DNA from: Crambe crambe
Taxonomy: Eukaryota; Porifera; Demospongiae; Poecilosclerida; Crambeidae
Direction of reading: 5' to 3'
Assembly (NCBI GenBank): GCA_963924555.1
Contig: OZ004583.1
Span: 8,694,582 to 8,758,581 of the forward strand
Length of the DNA stretch: 64,000 bases
Of the stretch, positions 11,340 to 23,413 are shown in pieces. Position 1 is the stretch's first letter. Each line of letters begins with the position of its first letter. A program made the position numbers and the translations under genes. The notes beneath the pieces are model-generated. The model was not told the DNA's origin. It saw only the letters and a list, made by a program, of their open reading frames with translations, and ran no database searches.

Positions 11340-11590
11340 GTTAAAGGAAGGGAGTATGCAAAACACCAGCTTGCTGTAGACAAGCTAGAATGCTCTGTCT
11401 TTTATATTAGCTACTCCCAGAAAAGCTTGTTGGGTTTGAAACGTGAATGTTATTCGTTGACCACGTTGCATATTTATAATGATATTCATTGACCATACTC
11501 CACATTATAAACCAACAAGCTTTTCAGGGAGTAGCCAGCATAAAAGGCAGCTCATAGACTGGTGTTTTGCATGCCAGTTTATTCCTAGCC
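11340..11590. mobile_element. Foldback element downstream of the Death-domain gene
   Basis: The left arm (about 11355-11437) and right arm (about 11507-11585) are inverted copies, sharing GCAAAACACCAG and AAGCTTGTTGGGTTT with complements. The central 70 bases are AT-rich. No coding content. Confidence 0.65.
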
Positions 11591-12700
11591 TGGTCCCCAG
11601 ACTGTGCTGTACTGGTAGTTTCTCCCCTGATGGTAGATCAAATAATCTTTTTTTAATTGTTGCACATCAAAGCATCATTGCACATCATACTGTGATAAAC
11701 GTGCTGGGTGGCAGAAGTCTCACTAGCCTCGACCTCGTCCCCAGGCTCTCGCGTGCGCACGGAAGGGGGGAGGGGAAGAAAGAGAATCTGTGAATTTTGT
11801 AATTAAATTTACGTATGTACAAATGCGTAATATAAATGATGTCATTGATTCATAATGTCTACAATGGAGTGTCTAGTGCTAGTAGCAATGCTAGTTTGAA
11901 GAAGATGGACTTGGAAGGTTAGGTTTTAGCGATCTCTCCTTGAAGGATGAGCAGCATCTGTCGATCAGAGCCGTTTACAAAGGAAGCAGCATATTCTTAC
12001 TGGCTTTGGGAAGAGCCTATGTTATAAAATACTCCCTTTTGTGATGGAACACCGTATAACCAACTTGACGCTTCCAAGAGCTGCGCTGTACTGGTAGTTT
12101 CTCCCCTGATGGTAGAGTGTTCCATTGCATTATAATTATACAAATCCCAACAGCAACAGGACTAGTTATCCTTACCTCATCGTCCTGTAGTCAAGCTGCT
12201 CCCAAATAACTGCCAAAAAGAATATGATTCCTGCGACAAATGGAGCCACTGGTCAGTTAGTAGAGATTGATTGTGTAGGACTTAGGAAGAGCAGAGTCCA
12301 AAGTTTATTATCACCTTAATATACGCATGCGCATGGCGCATAATAGAGAACCCTATTATAGGGGTCGAAAGTCAACTGGCAACATTCCTCTCCCTAGGCG
12401 CTAGTGATCAAATAATGCATTTCTAATTGTAGCACATCGAAGCATCATCACGCATCATAATTAGATAACGCGCCGGGCAGCAGAAGTCACAATTTACGAT
12501 CACTCTCTCTTTCTTCCCCTCCCCCCCTTCCGTGCGCGCGAGAGCCTGGGGCCCGGGGACGGACGAGGCTAAAGTCTCACATGATGAAATTTACGATCAC
12601 TGTGTACCAGGCTCTCTTTCTTCCCCTCGCCCTTTCATGCACATGCAAGAGCCTGGGAGCGAGGCTAATTTGCTCCTAGCTGTCCTGCTAGGCTGGTGCC
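11590..12700. repeat. Diverged repeat block between Death gene and GTPase
   Basis: The phrase CTGTACTGGTAGTTTCTCCC occurs at about 11607 and 12088, and a segment with TTGCACATCAAAGCATCAT near 11660 recurs in changed form near 12430. GC-rich pieces with CCCAGGCTCTCGCG and its complement resemble ends of small transposons. I see no gene here; some exon of the Death-domain gene could be hidden. Confidence 0.45.
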
Positions 12701-12770
12701 CAACCATGGCACTGTGTCCCTCCCTACTTGTCTTTAAAAAGAATCTGATATCTAAATTAATTCTACTCAC

Positions 12771-14090
12771 TTTTTTAATCCATTCACCTCCCACTGAGAT
12801 AGACGCTATCTCCTTTTCCAGCTGACCACTCAGCTCTCTTCTCAATGCTTCCTTTAGTTGCTCTTTCAACTCTGTGGCCACCAGCCATGTGACCTCCAGT
12901 GATCCTTCTTGCAGGTCGTACAGGATCAGAACGAAATTCGGTAGTTGGCAGCTCAATGTAAAACGGCGTCTCAACTCTTCTAATTCCAGGAGTGTAATCT
13001 CTGTCATCTGCTTGTTGATTACAGTCTTTACTTCTTCAAACCCTTCAGGGACTTTTTCAAACCTTTGCAAACCCTTACAATATGGGATGAAGTCGGCCAC
13101 AGTAGTTTTCTGAAAAAAATCTTGCATATCGGAATCATAATACATCATGTGCATTTTGAGGTTCTCACTCCCATATTTGTTCACAATCACTTCGAGAAGT
13201 TTGTAATTGAAGCAATTCCAGTATAGGTTAAGGTGCATGAAGATCTCTTGTAAATTTGATGCTTTCATCAATTCAGGTATATTCTCCTTAATGAATGTGA
13301 AATGATTGCTCTTAATTTTCAATGGAAGGAGAGTGAGGGTAAACCGAAAGTCTTCCACTGAAACTTTATTTCCTTCTCTCACTTCTCGAAAAATAGAAAC
13401 AGCAAGGTCTTCGAACCGTAGTTCGAAACGACTTATAATTTCTTCCATGTTATCTAGACATCATAAGTAAAAGGACTTATATATCTACAGTTTTCTAGTG
13501 CCTATGAACTGCCATTCAAAGAAAGGAAGCAGTTACTTCTGTTCTCTTGAAGAAAAAGTAATGACAATTATTTGGGCATGTGGTGGCTAAGTTAACCCGA
13601 TCATTTCTGATAGCCTATAATTATTCGATTGTTTCATTTTAGTCAAGTTAGAGCTCAAAGTTTGAAATTGTTACCTAGCTAACTAGCTCAGTCGAAAGAT
13701 TTTTATTATACCTTTGGGTCTTATTGCCAGTGCTTTCGTATCTTCAGCATCTTGACTAGCAACATAAAGCACACACAGCTCTCCTACCAGGTCCAAACGC
13801 CCAATCTTCTCCAGACCCTTAGCCAACTCGAGGTAAGTGGCCCTACTTCCCAGTCGCTCCCTCCATGTAGTCAGAGACATTGAGCGTTGCAAAGCATAGT
13901 CACCTTTATGGTTTTCTCGAATAGCAGTGCAGTCCTGGTTAGTCAAGCCAAGGAAAGAAGCCAGCAATTCCCACCTGTCCAGCCTTGTAGCTATGGAGTT
14001 GCAAGCTTCAGCAGGACAAGGGATGTTTAGCTCATCTCTTGTTAATTTATGTTCTGTCAAGACATCACATAACTCCACTCTAGAGGCCAT
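12771..14090 (-). CDS. Death-domain protein with a conserved helical partner segment
   Basis: Exon 1 (13712-14090) starts MASRVELCDVL and encodes a Death domain: IATRLDRWELLASFLGL, then WRERLGSRATYLELAKGL and LDLVGELC, the usual helix pattern of this adaptor fold. It ends in phase 1 at GTATAA. Exon 2 (12771-13453, acceptor TCTAG) joins in frame to give about 228 more residues, with FMHLNLYWNCFNYKLLEVIVNKYG, a segment I recall only from sponge and cnidarian predictions, and a charged helix ELKEQLKEALRREL. It ends at a GTGAGT donor, so at least one more exon should follow to the left; I could not identify it. Death domains assemble signalling platforms, so an innate-immune role is an inference. 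Confidence 0.75.
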
Positions 14091-14099
14091 AGCTGTTAT

Positions 14100-15130
14100 G
14101 TAGAATCTGATAGAACCAGCTACTGTAGATCATTGGACTGCACTGCAATAACTTTGCTCATTCAAGGTTTGTTTTGACTTCAATAAGGTGGGTGGAAATA
14201 GCTTTAATGACATGAATTCTATTTGCATATCATGTGATTATGGTGTATAAGTTCATTCATAGTTGTCATCATCTAAGTCTTTAACTCAGGAATAGAGGAG
14301 GAAGCCATGGCCTCTAAAGTCACAGTCAAGTTACAAACCATGCACTTATGCAATAGAAGGATGTTTGAACTTTGTGTAGTTAGTAGGACCTTTCATGAAC
14401 AAGAGAGTAACCCTTACCCTCCTGATTTCAATAACCACACCCATAATGCATCTACTTAAGCTCTATATACATAGTGCACTGCAAAAATGTCTGCTGTGTT
14501 GCAGGTTGAAAAATGACATGCCATTATGGAGAGTTTGTGGATGGGTGGGTGGGGAAAGAACTGACAGACGTCAGCTCTCAGCGTATAGCTAGCTGTAGCT
14601 TGTTGGAGCATGAGGCAGCTGCTGACTGATCCTGTGCATGCGTCTCACTGGTAAGAGGTGGGGCCTTGCCCCACTCCCTATGTCATGCGGTCCTCATTAT
14701 TAACTCAGTTTAACTGTCATTAAACTGTATTATGTATGGGAATGGGCCAATATTTTGCATATGGCAACTACTAGGTAAGGTCTAAAAAGTTATATTTGCT
14801 TTAGTCTATGGCTAATACAGAATATGCAAGACGCAAGATCTTATATAGATAAATTGAAAAGTAGAATCAAAAACTAAATGTAATTTTTGTGGCAATAAGC
14901 TTTAAAAATCAGCCATTAATTCCAAGTGGTCATTGAGATGCAACGCAGTTTACCTTGAGAATGAAATCAGTCATAACATCAGTCATTTTGATTGGTCCTC
15001 CTTCATTTTTTGTGTATGTGGTACTATTCTGATACTTAATAACGTGGTGCAAGTTACAAATTTCTATCATGAATAGTTTTTAAGTTAATTTTCCCTAGCA
15101 ACCATGTGTGGGCGGAGTGTGCTTCCACCC
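14100..15130. other. Intergenic stretch, no gene seen
   Basis: AT-rich sequence holding one copy of the repeat end CTCCTGATTTCAATAACC near 14420, but no convincing exon. It separates the Death-domain gene from the decayed MON2 exons of unit 2. Confidence 0.5.
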
Positions 15131-15167
15131 TTAAGGAGTCATGGGTGATATCATCTGTGTTGCTCCA

Positions 15168-16008
15168 GGTAACAGTGTGAAATCTTCCTTTCAAGGTCGA
15201 AAGTCCATTATCACCTATATAATTATTTATGCAACTATTTACCCTTTACCATACATCATATGTGTGTTTGCATTACTAGCTACCCTTTACCATTCAACAA
15301 ATTTGTATCCACCCCAGGTCCTTTCGTGTCAGCAGGAGCAATCTTTGGAGATATATCGTAGATGCTCTCGGAGGTTTCATCCAATCTTACTTCACCAGTC
15401 ACTGCCTTATCTCTTACTTCAGGAAATAGTAATGGAAATCTCACAACAGGAAGTGCAATTGGAAGTACAACATGAAGTGGAAGATACACCCACCAGTTCA
15501 GTTTGAGGATAAGTGCTGACCCCATTCCCACCAATGCCCACATCAAGTCTATATGGTAAGTGATGCATTCACTGATCACATGACTTCATATTTAAAGTGG
15601 GATATGGGTGATTCCTGCATTGATGACATGATTATCACATGACTCTACACACACTGCACTGAATATAAAATATGTGCTGATCATATGTATTTATCACATG
15701 ATTATCACATGCGCACACTGCTTTGCACTGTAGTTCATTGATCACATGATTATCACATGACTGCACACACTGCTCTGTACTGTAGTTCATTTATCACATG
15801 ACTCTGCACACATTGCACTGTAGTTTGGAGATGCTGGATAAATATGAAGTGCCACTTATTCCAGATAGCTATCCTCTCGTGGTGGCCCTAAATGCTCTCC
15901 TGGAGAGTATGTCCCTCATCGTTAACAGGAGTGATGATAGTTCAGCCAAGCTGCGATATAAGCAGCCACCTCCTCCTTCCAGCATGCAGGGCAATGGAGC
16001 AGATGAAG
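15168..16008 (+). pseudogene. MON2: Decayed MON2 exons 8-10 (unit 2)
   Basis: Only about 25 bases of exon 8 remain after its acceptor, followed by an internal deletion. Exon 9 (15318-15555) has several gaps against 54618-54920. Exon 10 (15824-16008) is close to the good exon but ends early in GATGAAG before GTCAGTTGCC, again the sequence that follows exon 22. So units 1 and 2 share the exon 10-to-22 fusion. Exons 6 and 7 are gone here. Confidence 0.8.
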
Positions 16009-16165
16009 GTCAGTTGCCTTGGTCATGTGACCTCTTTTTAATTAGTATGTGTATATGTATATGTACATATTGATTCTATAAAAAATAGTCTACATGATTA
16101 TTTTGAGTGGCTATTTTTCAAGTAGTAATACTTGAGTACACATGTTCAGTTCTGTACTGCTCTTT

Positions 16166-16630
16166 TTAACGGTATCCAATAGCAAAGAGACGTGCATTCA
16201 CATAATTCCCATGTGCAGCTGGTACAGTGAGGTAGACCCTGCGATTAGGAGGCATTGGGAACCACATGTTGTCAGAGTTAGTGTTCCAAGCACTTTGTTC
16301 ATAAGAGTATAACGTGAGGTACTTCTCATATCTATTGGTTCCAATCTGAGTGAAGACTTTGAGGTCATGATAAGGTCCACGGTTACTATAACCACTGCTT
16401 GCACCCACAAAGATCAGTACTTCCCTAGCACTGGAGGGAATGATGTTGGGGATGGTAAAGGTCATAGTTGAAGCATGTTGCAGATTTGATGAACCAATGG
16501 AGGTTTTTGTGACAGATGTCCAGTTGACAGGATGATAGTGTGACCATGTGGTTGGAGGAGTAGTGCTGCTGCATTTGGACATGCAGAGCAGAATGAAAAT
16601 AGCAATATTCGAAGCAGAGAAAGTCACCAT
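16166..16630 (-). CDS. Small secreted protein, copy 2
   Basis: A 154-residue protein with the same likely signal peptide and conserved core as copy 1. The first 95 residues differ at two places only, but the stretch after YLTLYS (YEQSAWNTNSDN against WTQDAWNTNSEN) and the one after VYLTVP (AAHGNYVNARLF against ARHGSHAGARLF) differ sharply. The TATA box is kept at 16694-16702. It lies antisense just right of the MON2 remnant of unit 2. Confidence 0.75.
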   Translation of the reverse strand: MVTFSASNIAIFILLCMSKCSSTTPPTTWSHYHPVNWTSVTKTSIGSSNLQHASTMTFTIPNIIPSSAREVLIFVGASSGYSNRGPYHDLKVFTQIGTNRYEKYLTLYSYEQSAWNTNSDNMWFPMPPNRRVYLTVPAAHGNYVNARLFAIGYR

Positions 16631-16693
16631 TGTTAGTTTTTAGGTTGCTTTGAGAAGTCAGCTATAACTTGAAAGATAATTGTGAAAAATGCT

Positions 16694-16702
16694 CTTTTTA
16701 TA
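16694..16702 (-). promoter_or_regulatory. TATA box of secreted protein copy 2
   Basis: TATAAAAAG on the minus strand, in the same position relative to the start codon as in copy 1. Confidence 0.6.
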
Positions 16703-16731
16703 GCAGGAAGCCAACGAAACCGTGTTATTCC

Positions 16732-17319
16732 TTGTTTCTCAGTTGTGGGCATATCCATTGAATTGGGTACATTAAATTCATATTGGAGTTTGTTGACCTT
16801 TGAAGTTCAGTGCCACCTGTACAAGTGTACAGGTGGTGCATCACTTGTTTATAGTTGTTTATGACATCACTGTTCACCCCTCAATAGATCTCTGACAGCA
16901 GAGTTCATGGTGCAACTGCCCAGGTGTTTGTTTCTCAGTTGTGGGCATATCCATTGAATTGGGTACATTAAATTCATATTGGAGTTTGTTGACCTTTGAA
17001 GTTCAGTGCCACCTGTACAAGTGTACAGGTGGTGCATCACTTGTTTATAGTTGTTTATGACATCACTGTTCACCCCTCAATAGATCTCTGACAGCAGAGT
17101 TCATGGTGCAACTGCCCAGGTGTTTGTTTCTCAGTTGTGGGCATATCCATTGAATTGGGTACATTAAATTCATATTGGAGTTTGTTGACCTTTGAAGTTC
17201 AGTGCCACCTGTACAAGTGTACAGGTGGTGCATCACTTGTTTATAGTTGTTTATGACATCACTGTTCACCCCTCAATAGATCTCTGACAGCAGAGTTCAT
17301 GGTGCAACTGCCCAGGTGT
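16732..17319. repeat. Three tandem copies of a 196-base unit
   Basis: Each unit runs from TTTCTCAGTTGTGGGCATAT to ACTGCCCAGGTG. The three copies are nearly identical. The matching place in unit 1 (about 4530-4724) has one copy, so the triplication is recent and confined to unit 2. Open frames inside are repeats of one another and not genes. Confidence 0.9.
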
Positions 17320-17784
17320 GTGTATTTGTGCTGGATAGTCATGGCAAATAAGTTTAATATATTCAGGCATTCTAGCTATAATGAAAACCATGTCATTGGC
17401 CACTCTGCACTGCAAAAAACCAACCATACAAGTGTGGCACCATTTTTTTTAGAATCACAATTCACCTCATGCTATATAGTTAGAAGGTAATTGCATATTC
17501 AATTATTCAAACTTTAATCCTATGACATTATTGATATTTCAGAGTCTCTTATTAGACATACACTTCAGCAAGGTGTACCTGTGTCTTGTAGAACCACAGC
17601 GGGTTATATATTTATTAAATGGCTATTTCATAATATCCTTAACTTTGTAATCCACCCATGCAAAATACAATAATTTACTTAGAGCACTGAAGGTCATGCT
17701 GCATGTGTAATATAGCACTTGAAGTGTGGCTCATTGAGTTAAAAGAGTAACTTTTATTCTGGAATGTGTCTTTACTCCATACAG

Positions 17785-17995
17785 GTAACAACATAAGAGT
17801 CTGCAACAACACACACTTGGTATTGTCGGTGATGGGGCTTGTGGAAAAACCTGTCTCCTCTTTTGCCTTCACGAAGGACAAGTTCCCTGACAAGTACATC
17901 CCAACTGTCTGTGAGAATTACATGTCTGATATCAAAGTGGACAGGAAACTGTTAGAACTATACTAACCCCAACACTGACATCATCCTAGCTATTT
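17785..17995 (+). pseudogene. Rho-type GTPase exon fragment, unit 2
   Basis: Near-copy of the unit 1 fragment with the same frame slip before FTKDKFPDKYIPTV and the same missing central part. Confidence 0.7.
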
Positions 17996-18243
17996 CTTGT
18001 GGTCATACATGTATGTATTATGATTCCAGAAATGCTTTTCAGGGGGCATGAATCTTGATTCACAGAACTTGCTGAGTGGTCAGTGGTCACATGACCAATC
18101 CTTCATTGTAATAGCAATCACATGACTAAGATTTATAGATCATGTGACTGAGCCTTATCATATACTTCATAATCATTACTAGTGTTACTGCACATGCTGC
18201 CATGTAGCTAACACATATTTGTCTACTATACAGAATTGATTAT

Positions 18244-18461
18244 TCAGTTGATTAAATGTTATGATGCCCAATATATATTGCCATAGATATAGTTGTAGTC
18301 TGGAAGCTGCTCAATAGGATCTGTGTGTAAGAATAAGTCAGCCATGACAATAATGTACACAGTGGATGATTTGATTCCAACTTACCAACACCAACAACAG
18401 CAGGGCACTGGTCATAGATGTAATGAGAACACACTTCCCTCACCACCTTGGCATTCACTTG
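18244..18461 (-). pseudogene. UQCRC1: Last two exons of a UQCRC1-like gene, unit 2
   Basis: Same two exons as in unit 1 with splice sites kept (HYIYDQCPAVVGVG then PIEQLPDYN). No upstream exons are found. It lies about 870 bases from MON2 exon 1 in the opposite direction. Confidence 0.78.
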
Positions 18462-19331
18462 CTAAAGGGGGTATATGTTTTTAATTAAAAATTAATACTT
18501 TTTTGCAAGTGTCATCCAATTTTATTTTAGAAGAGTAGATTGCCTTGCTAAAATGAACGAATGCATCCACATGGAAATAGTGACGTTGATTGCATGACAT
18601 CATCGAATGACCGTGGTTTGTCGACATCATGTAACTGCTGGTACTATTTTGGGGCGGCAGAACAAGTTTGATGTGCTATTGTTCCCATACAATAGCACAA
18701 TAAAGGGTCGGCTACGCCAGACTAGGGAGGTGCACACTTGCATCATGTGATCAAGCACATGGCCACTTTACAGTTCATTTTTAGAGAATTCTCTGGAAGA
18801 TTATATTGCAGCTTCTGTTTTGTTACAATAGAATGATGAGAATACTAGCATAATTGAAGCACAATAGGTAGCTCATGTGAGCAGAATAGATTACAGTTGT
18901 TAGCATAATTAGGTATCAAGCTTGGAATAGAGCAGAGCATAATAGGTAAAGAATGTGCACCTCCCTACTCATACCCCTTTTCCTTCCCTTGGGTTGTAAA
19001 GGGTCGGACTATTCATACATTGAGAGGAGAACCTAGATACATATCCCAATATCATATGCACTAGCACTGCATGCTACCGACCCCTTACCAAATCAAGACC
19101 ACTTGACATGATTTACCCTTTCCTTCAGTTCAGTAAAGTCTCATAGTGACGTAGATGTACTTTTACCTGTTGATAGGGTCTGGTGCTGGCTCGCGAGACA
19201 ATTATTTTCTACTTAAAGCTTACGAACTCTTGCTGGTACATGGTGAGGCGACATTGTCACATGACTAGTTCGTGATTCCATAGTTGGTGCGCTTTATTTC
19301 GAATAAATTTGCTTGCAGTTTACGAGGGGGC

Positions 19332-21030
19332 ATGTCGAATCCTGAGGCCAGCTCCAAAGGCCGTAGACGGGGAGAAGACGGGGCAGCCTTGAAGCAGTTG
19401 GTCCAAACTCTCAGAGGAGACCTCAATACCCTCTCCAATGAAGCCAGGAAGAAATATCCTGCTGTCAGGGAGGTAAGTAAGGGATAATATAAATCTCTGA
19501 AGTATTGTTACTGAGTTCTGAGTTCTGCACTGGTATGCTGTGGTTCAGATAAAACACTCATCCACCCCAGGGCTGTCCTCAGAGCACGTTAGCGCGGTGT
19601 TACTATAATAAATTTGTGTATGTAAAGAAGTATGTGCCTCTCTAACAGATGGCCATAACAGAATTGTGATAACAATAACCGTACATTATTATTATTATTA
19701 TTATAAAGAAAAAGAACAAAAGTCATTTTAGATATTGTTTTTTTTTCTTATTTTAGTGAATGAACATCCTGTTACCATGATATATTCACATCAATGCCCC
19801 TTTCACATGTTACATTAATTTTCTCACTCCTTCCTCTTTCTTCTGTCCCTCCTCACTTCTTCCTCTTCTCCTCTCACTCCCTCTCTTCCTTCCCCCTCTC
19901 CTCCCTTTCTCCCTTCTCACCTCCTCTCTCTTCTCTTCATCCCCTCCTCCTCCTACTCCTCTAGGCGGCAGAAAGAAGTGGAATGCGCCTGAAGACATTA
20001 TCAGAGTCCAGAGGTTTCAGCATTAATGGTACAAATGTCCACAATAGGGTTACTACTGCAATCACTCATTGTTGTTCCTTCCTCAGTATTGGCAGGGACG
20101 GATGATGTGGTTCACCCGTTGCTATTTGCCTGTGAGACCAAATACCCTCCCATCGTCAAGATTGCACTCTCTTCCCTGCAAAAACTCATTCAATACAAAG
20201 CCATTCCCAAGGTATGTCTCATTTAGAAGGGTACAGTCTTGCTCATGCATTGAGGGTGGCTTCACATATTTTCAACCCTTTACCAACTCAAGGGAAAGTA
20301 TAATTATTGCTCATGAAGGAGATGGTATAGGAGCCATGTCCTCTTTATTGACCACATGCCCAAATAGCATTACATACATGGGAGGTTAGGTGGAAAGGTA
20401 CGTTTTTTTGTTGTTTTTTGCAGAAGAGTGTGGAGTCCATTGTTGCTACTCTCCGTGTGCTGATGGACGCAGGTGTGGAGGAACTCAAGGTCCTACAGAC
20501 TATCCTCCTCTTGGTCACCACCACTGATGTGGTTCAAGGAAAACCCCTCTCCAAGGTATAGACCACCACTCCTGGCTTTGTGCCCAACTCCTCCCCCAAT
20601 ATGCAACTGTACCTAATCTGTAACATTACATTCACCTTCAAAAGCATATGATTACTCAGCACATTCATGCATATCACTCCATTGCTCCATTCCTTCATAC
20701 ATTACATCTGCTATGTTTCCTTCACCCACTTCATGTTAATATTTACATATCCTCCCTCCCTCCATCCCCTCTTCCAATATCTTCATCTCTCATCTCCTTC
20801 CCCCTCCCTGTGCACAGACTCTACTACTATGTTTCGGGATGTACTCTTCACGTGACCCCAGCATCCACAACACAGCAGGTGTGGTCATCAGACAGATCGT
20901 GTCCTCCATGTTTGAGCGACTCAACTCCTTCATCAGCAGCAAGACTGGGTCCTTTGACTGGGAAGAAGGAAAGGAGACAGATCGTGGTCAACTACCCATA
21001 CAGGCTAGCGATGCCTATCTACTCTTTCAA
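19332..21030 (+). CDS. MON2: MON2 exons 1-5, copy B
   Basis: Exons 19332-19472, 19965-20028, 20087-20211, 20424-20555 and 20818-21030 have the same borders and phases as copies A and C. All stay open. Changes against copy A are a handful of bases, for example a Ser for Phe in KIALSSLQKL. The next MON2 sequence to the right is the decayed block at 38980-39507, about 18 kb away beyond GTPases and the LTR fossil. It may make only the N-terminal region or be silent. Confidence 0.83.
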
Positions 21031-21758
21031 GTAAGTAACTATTGAATACCAAAGGGATTTTTTTATAGACTAGTGAGAAATTCTGCATTCTCTTCTAGCT
21101 AAGCCTAAGGCTGTAATTAAGCCACTAATCCGAATAGCTTGGGATCAACCAGAACCCATTTTGGAATAGTGAAAGATTTGGATTAGTGAATGCATACAGT
21201 TTGAATGGAGCACTTTCTAGTTTTCATTTAATGCACCTCAAAATAGCTATTCGCATTTGTGAAGCGGATTAAAGGGGTTTGGATTAGTGGTGTAGCCAGA
21301 TTTCAAAGTGCTGATAACCATAGGTCATCCTTGATACAGTGGATTGCAGTGATCTTGCAACAGAACACCAAACCAAAAAAGGTTCAAAGGTCAATTAAAT
21401 GCTTATGCATCGTGCACAAAGAATAAATTTCGTGGACTCGGAAGGACTGCAAAAACCACGAAAATAACCCCCCCCCCCCCCCCCCCCCCAAAAAAAAATA
21501 ATAATAATTTGTACCCGTAGATTTCAATGCCACCCAGCTTTTGTAAGCGTTTTGTGGCAAGCATTACAGGTTCACATTAACAGCTTCCTACATGCAGCTG
21601 CCTGGCTGATACAAGTAATCTACCACATGATTAATAGGTAATCACATGCTTTTTCGTGCAATTTGCACTCAGCTTGCCTCGTGCAATTACCAAGCCAGTT
21701 TCAAATTACACTCAAAAGCATGTGATGCATATCTAGCTAGAGCTGCTTTTTCCAGTCC

Positions 21759-21790
<32 letters not shown>

Positions 21791-22181
21791 GGTGTGTGTG
21801 GATTAGGAGGTTGCTAGTCATCATTATGGTGTGCATTAAATGAAATGTGGTGTGCATTAAATAATAATTTTATAGCCATCTCATCTAATTCCTATATGCA
21901 CACCCTAGCTCTTGACAACTTGATTAAAGAAATAAGAAGCATACATATAATGATTTGTGTGTCACACTCTGAGGTTTATACAGTGGTTATCATCTCTGCA
22001 GCTTTATTTATCACATTAATTATGTAATAGTTAGAACATGGGAGTCCCAGTGATTATGGCCATAAACTATTGAGTCCAAGGGTGCAGCCCATTATACAAT
22101 ACCTACAGTATATGTGTGATATTAGCTATAATAATTACATTTATGCTGTTATTTTTCCTCTTTCTCTTCTTTTTTTCTTTT

Positions 22182-22968
22182 TCATTTTTCATCCTTATTG
22201 TTTTTCATACCAAGTATCCATGCCACAGCACCCACAACACCACCCACTGCTGCACCATACGTCCAATGTTTCTCTAATCTTAGTTTGCACTCTTCCTTGC
22301 CTTTATCAATCATGATCTCACGGAGAATCTCCAACCATTTTCTATCGGGTATCACTTCATCGTCATCATTTATACCAACTGGTACAGCAATGATAACATT
22401 CTCTAGATTTTGTTTGGGTTGAAGTTCAAATATAGTCTTTACCGTCATGTCCTTAACTTCGAGTTTTTGTAATTCTTTTTTGAAATTTTTGGCATATTCT
22501 TTGAGATAGTCTTTGTATTTTTCAAGTGGGTACTTTTGACTTATTTCATTGGCAAAGGTGAAAGCAATGACACAGTTTTTCCAGATATCTTTTCCAAATC
22601 CACTTTGTAGATTCTTCATTATTTCTGGATTGTCAAATTTAGATCCTAGAGTAACTGGTACACAGTACAATAGGAGGTGGAGAAAAATTTTTTTCTTTTT
22701 GAATATAATCATATAGCACCTGAATTTGCTTCTTCTCTTTCCCTCTCAACAATCCAGGAGTATCAATGATAGTTAATAGTATATTTTCTTTTATCTTTGA
22801 TATAGTTTCACATTTCATTGTATCGGGACAAGAATTCAATTTTCTTTCGTATTCCTTGCCCATAATATTGTACACAAGTTCTGTTTTTCCTGCTCCACTT
22901 CTTCCTACAACAGCAATGATGATTTCACAAGGCTCCTTTTCTTTGGGTGAGCTTTTATATGAAGCCAT
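22182..22968 (-). pseudogene. Short AIG1/GIMAP-like GTPase with one frame slip, unit 2
   Basis: Homologue of 9711-10502. It starts MASYKSSPKEKEP, has a P-loop GRSGAGKT and IIDTPGLL. At a run of seven A just before LHLLLYCVPV the frame slips by one base; the second frame then runs on to the normal C-terminus MKNNKDEK. Everything else is kept. It is either a young pseudogene or a sequencing error in the A run. Confidence 0.8.
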
Positions 22969-23413
22969 CTTTATCTAGTATTTGTTAGCCAAAAATCAAC
23001 TGAAAGGTTTAACAATTAATATCCTAGACTGCACACTTTAAGTTAAAGGAAAAAATAGAGGAACTTTATAATCCTACTCTAAATATGCATGCATGCATCT
23101 GAAAACGGGGAGAAACAATGCAATAGGCATAATAACTACATCCTGTTGCTATACCGCATGTTGCTTGGTGTTTGTGGCCCTTGGGGTTCGGTACAATTAA
23201 TCCTCATCCCCATGCTTAGTATAAGTATATGTACATGCATGCTTAGTTATTGTTCCTCCTGTTCCTTTGAAGCATACATGTCTGTTCTTTGACATGTTTA
23301 TAATTGCATAATTATACTCACTGTTGTTGAGATATTGATGCACTGTATGCACATACTTTTAGCTTAATATGAGTGTGGTTATTGGGTAACTTATGCAGAA
23401 TTTGAAATCTAAA

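Noticed and set aside
16867-17269. Two identical 68-residue minus-strand frames
   Set aside because: They arise from the 196-base tandem repeat and have no relatives beyond it.
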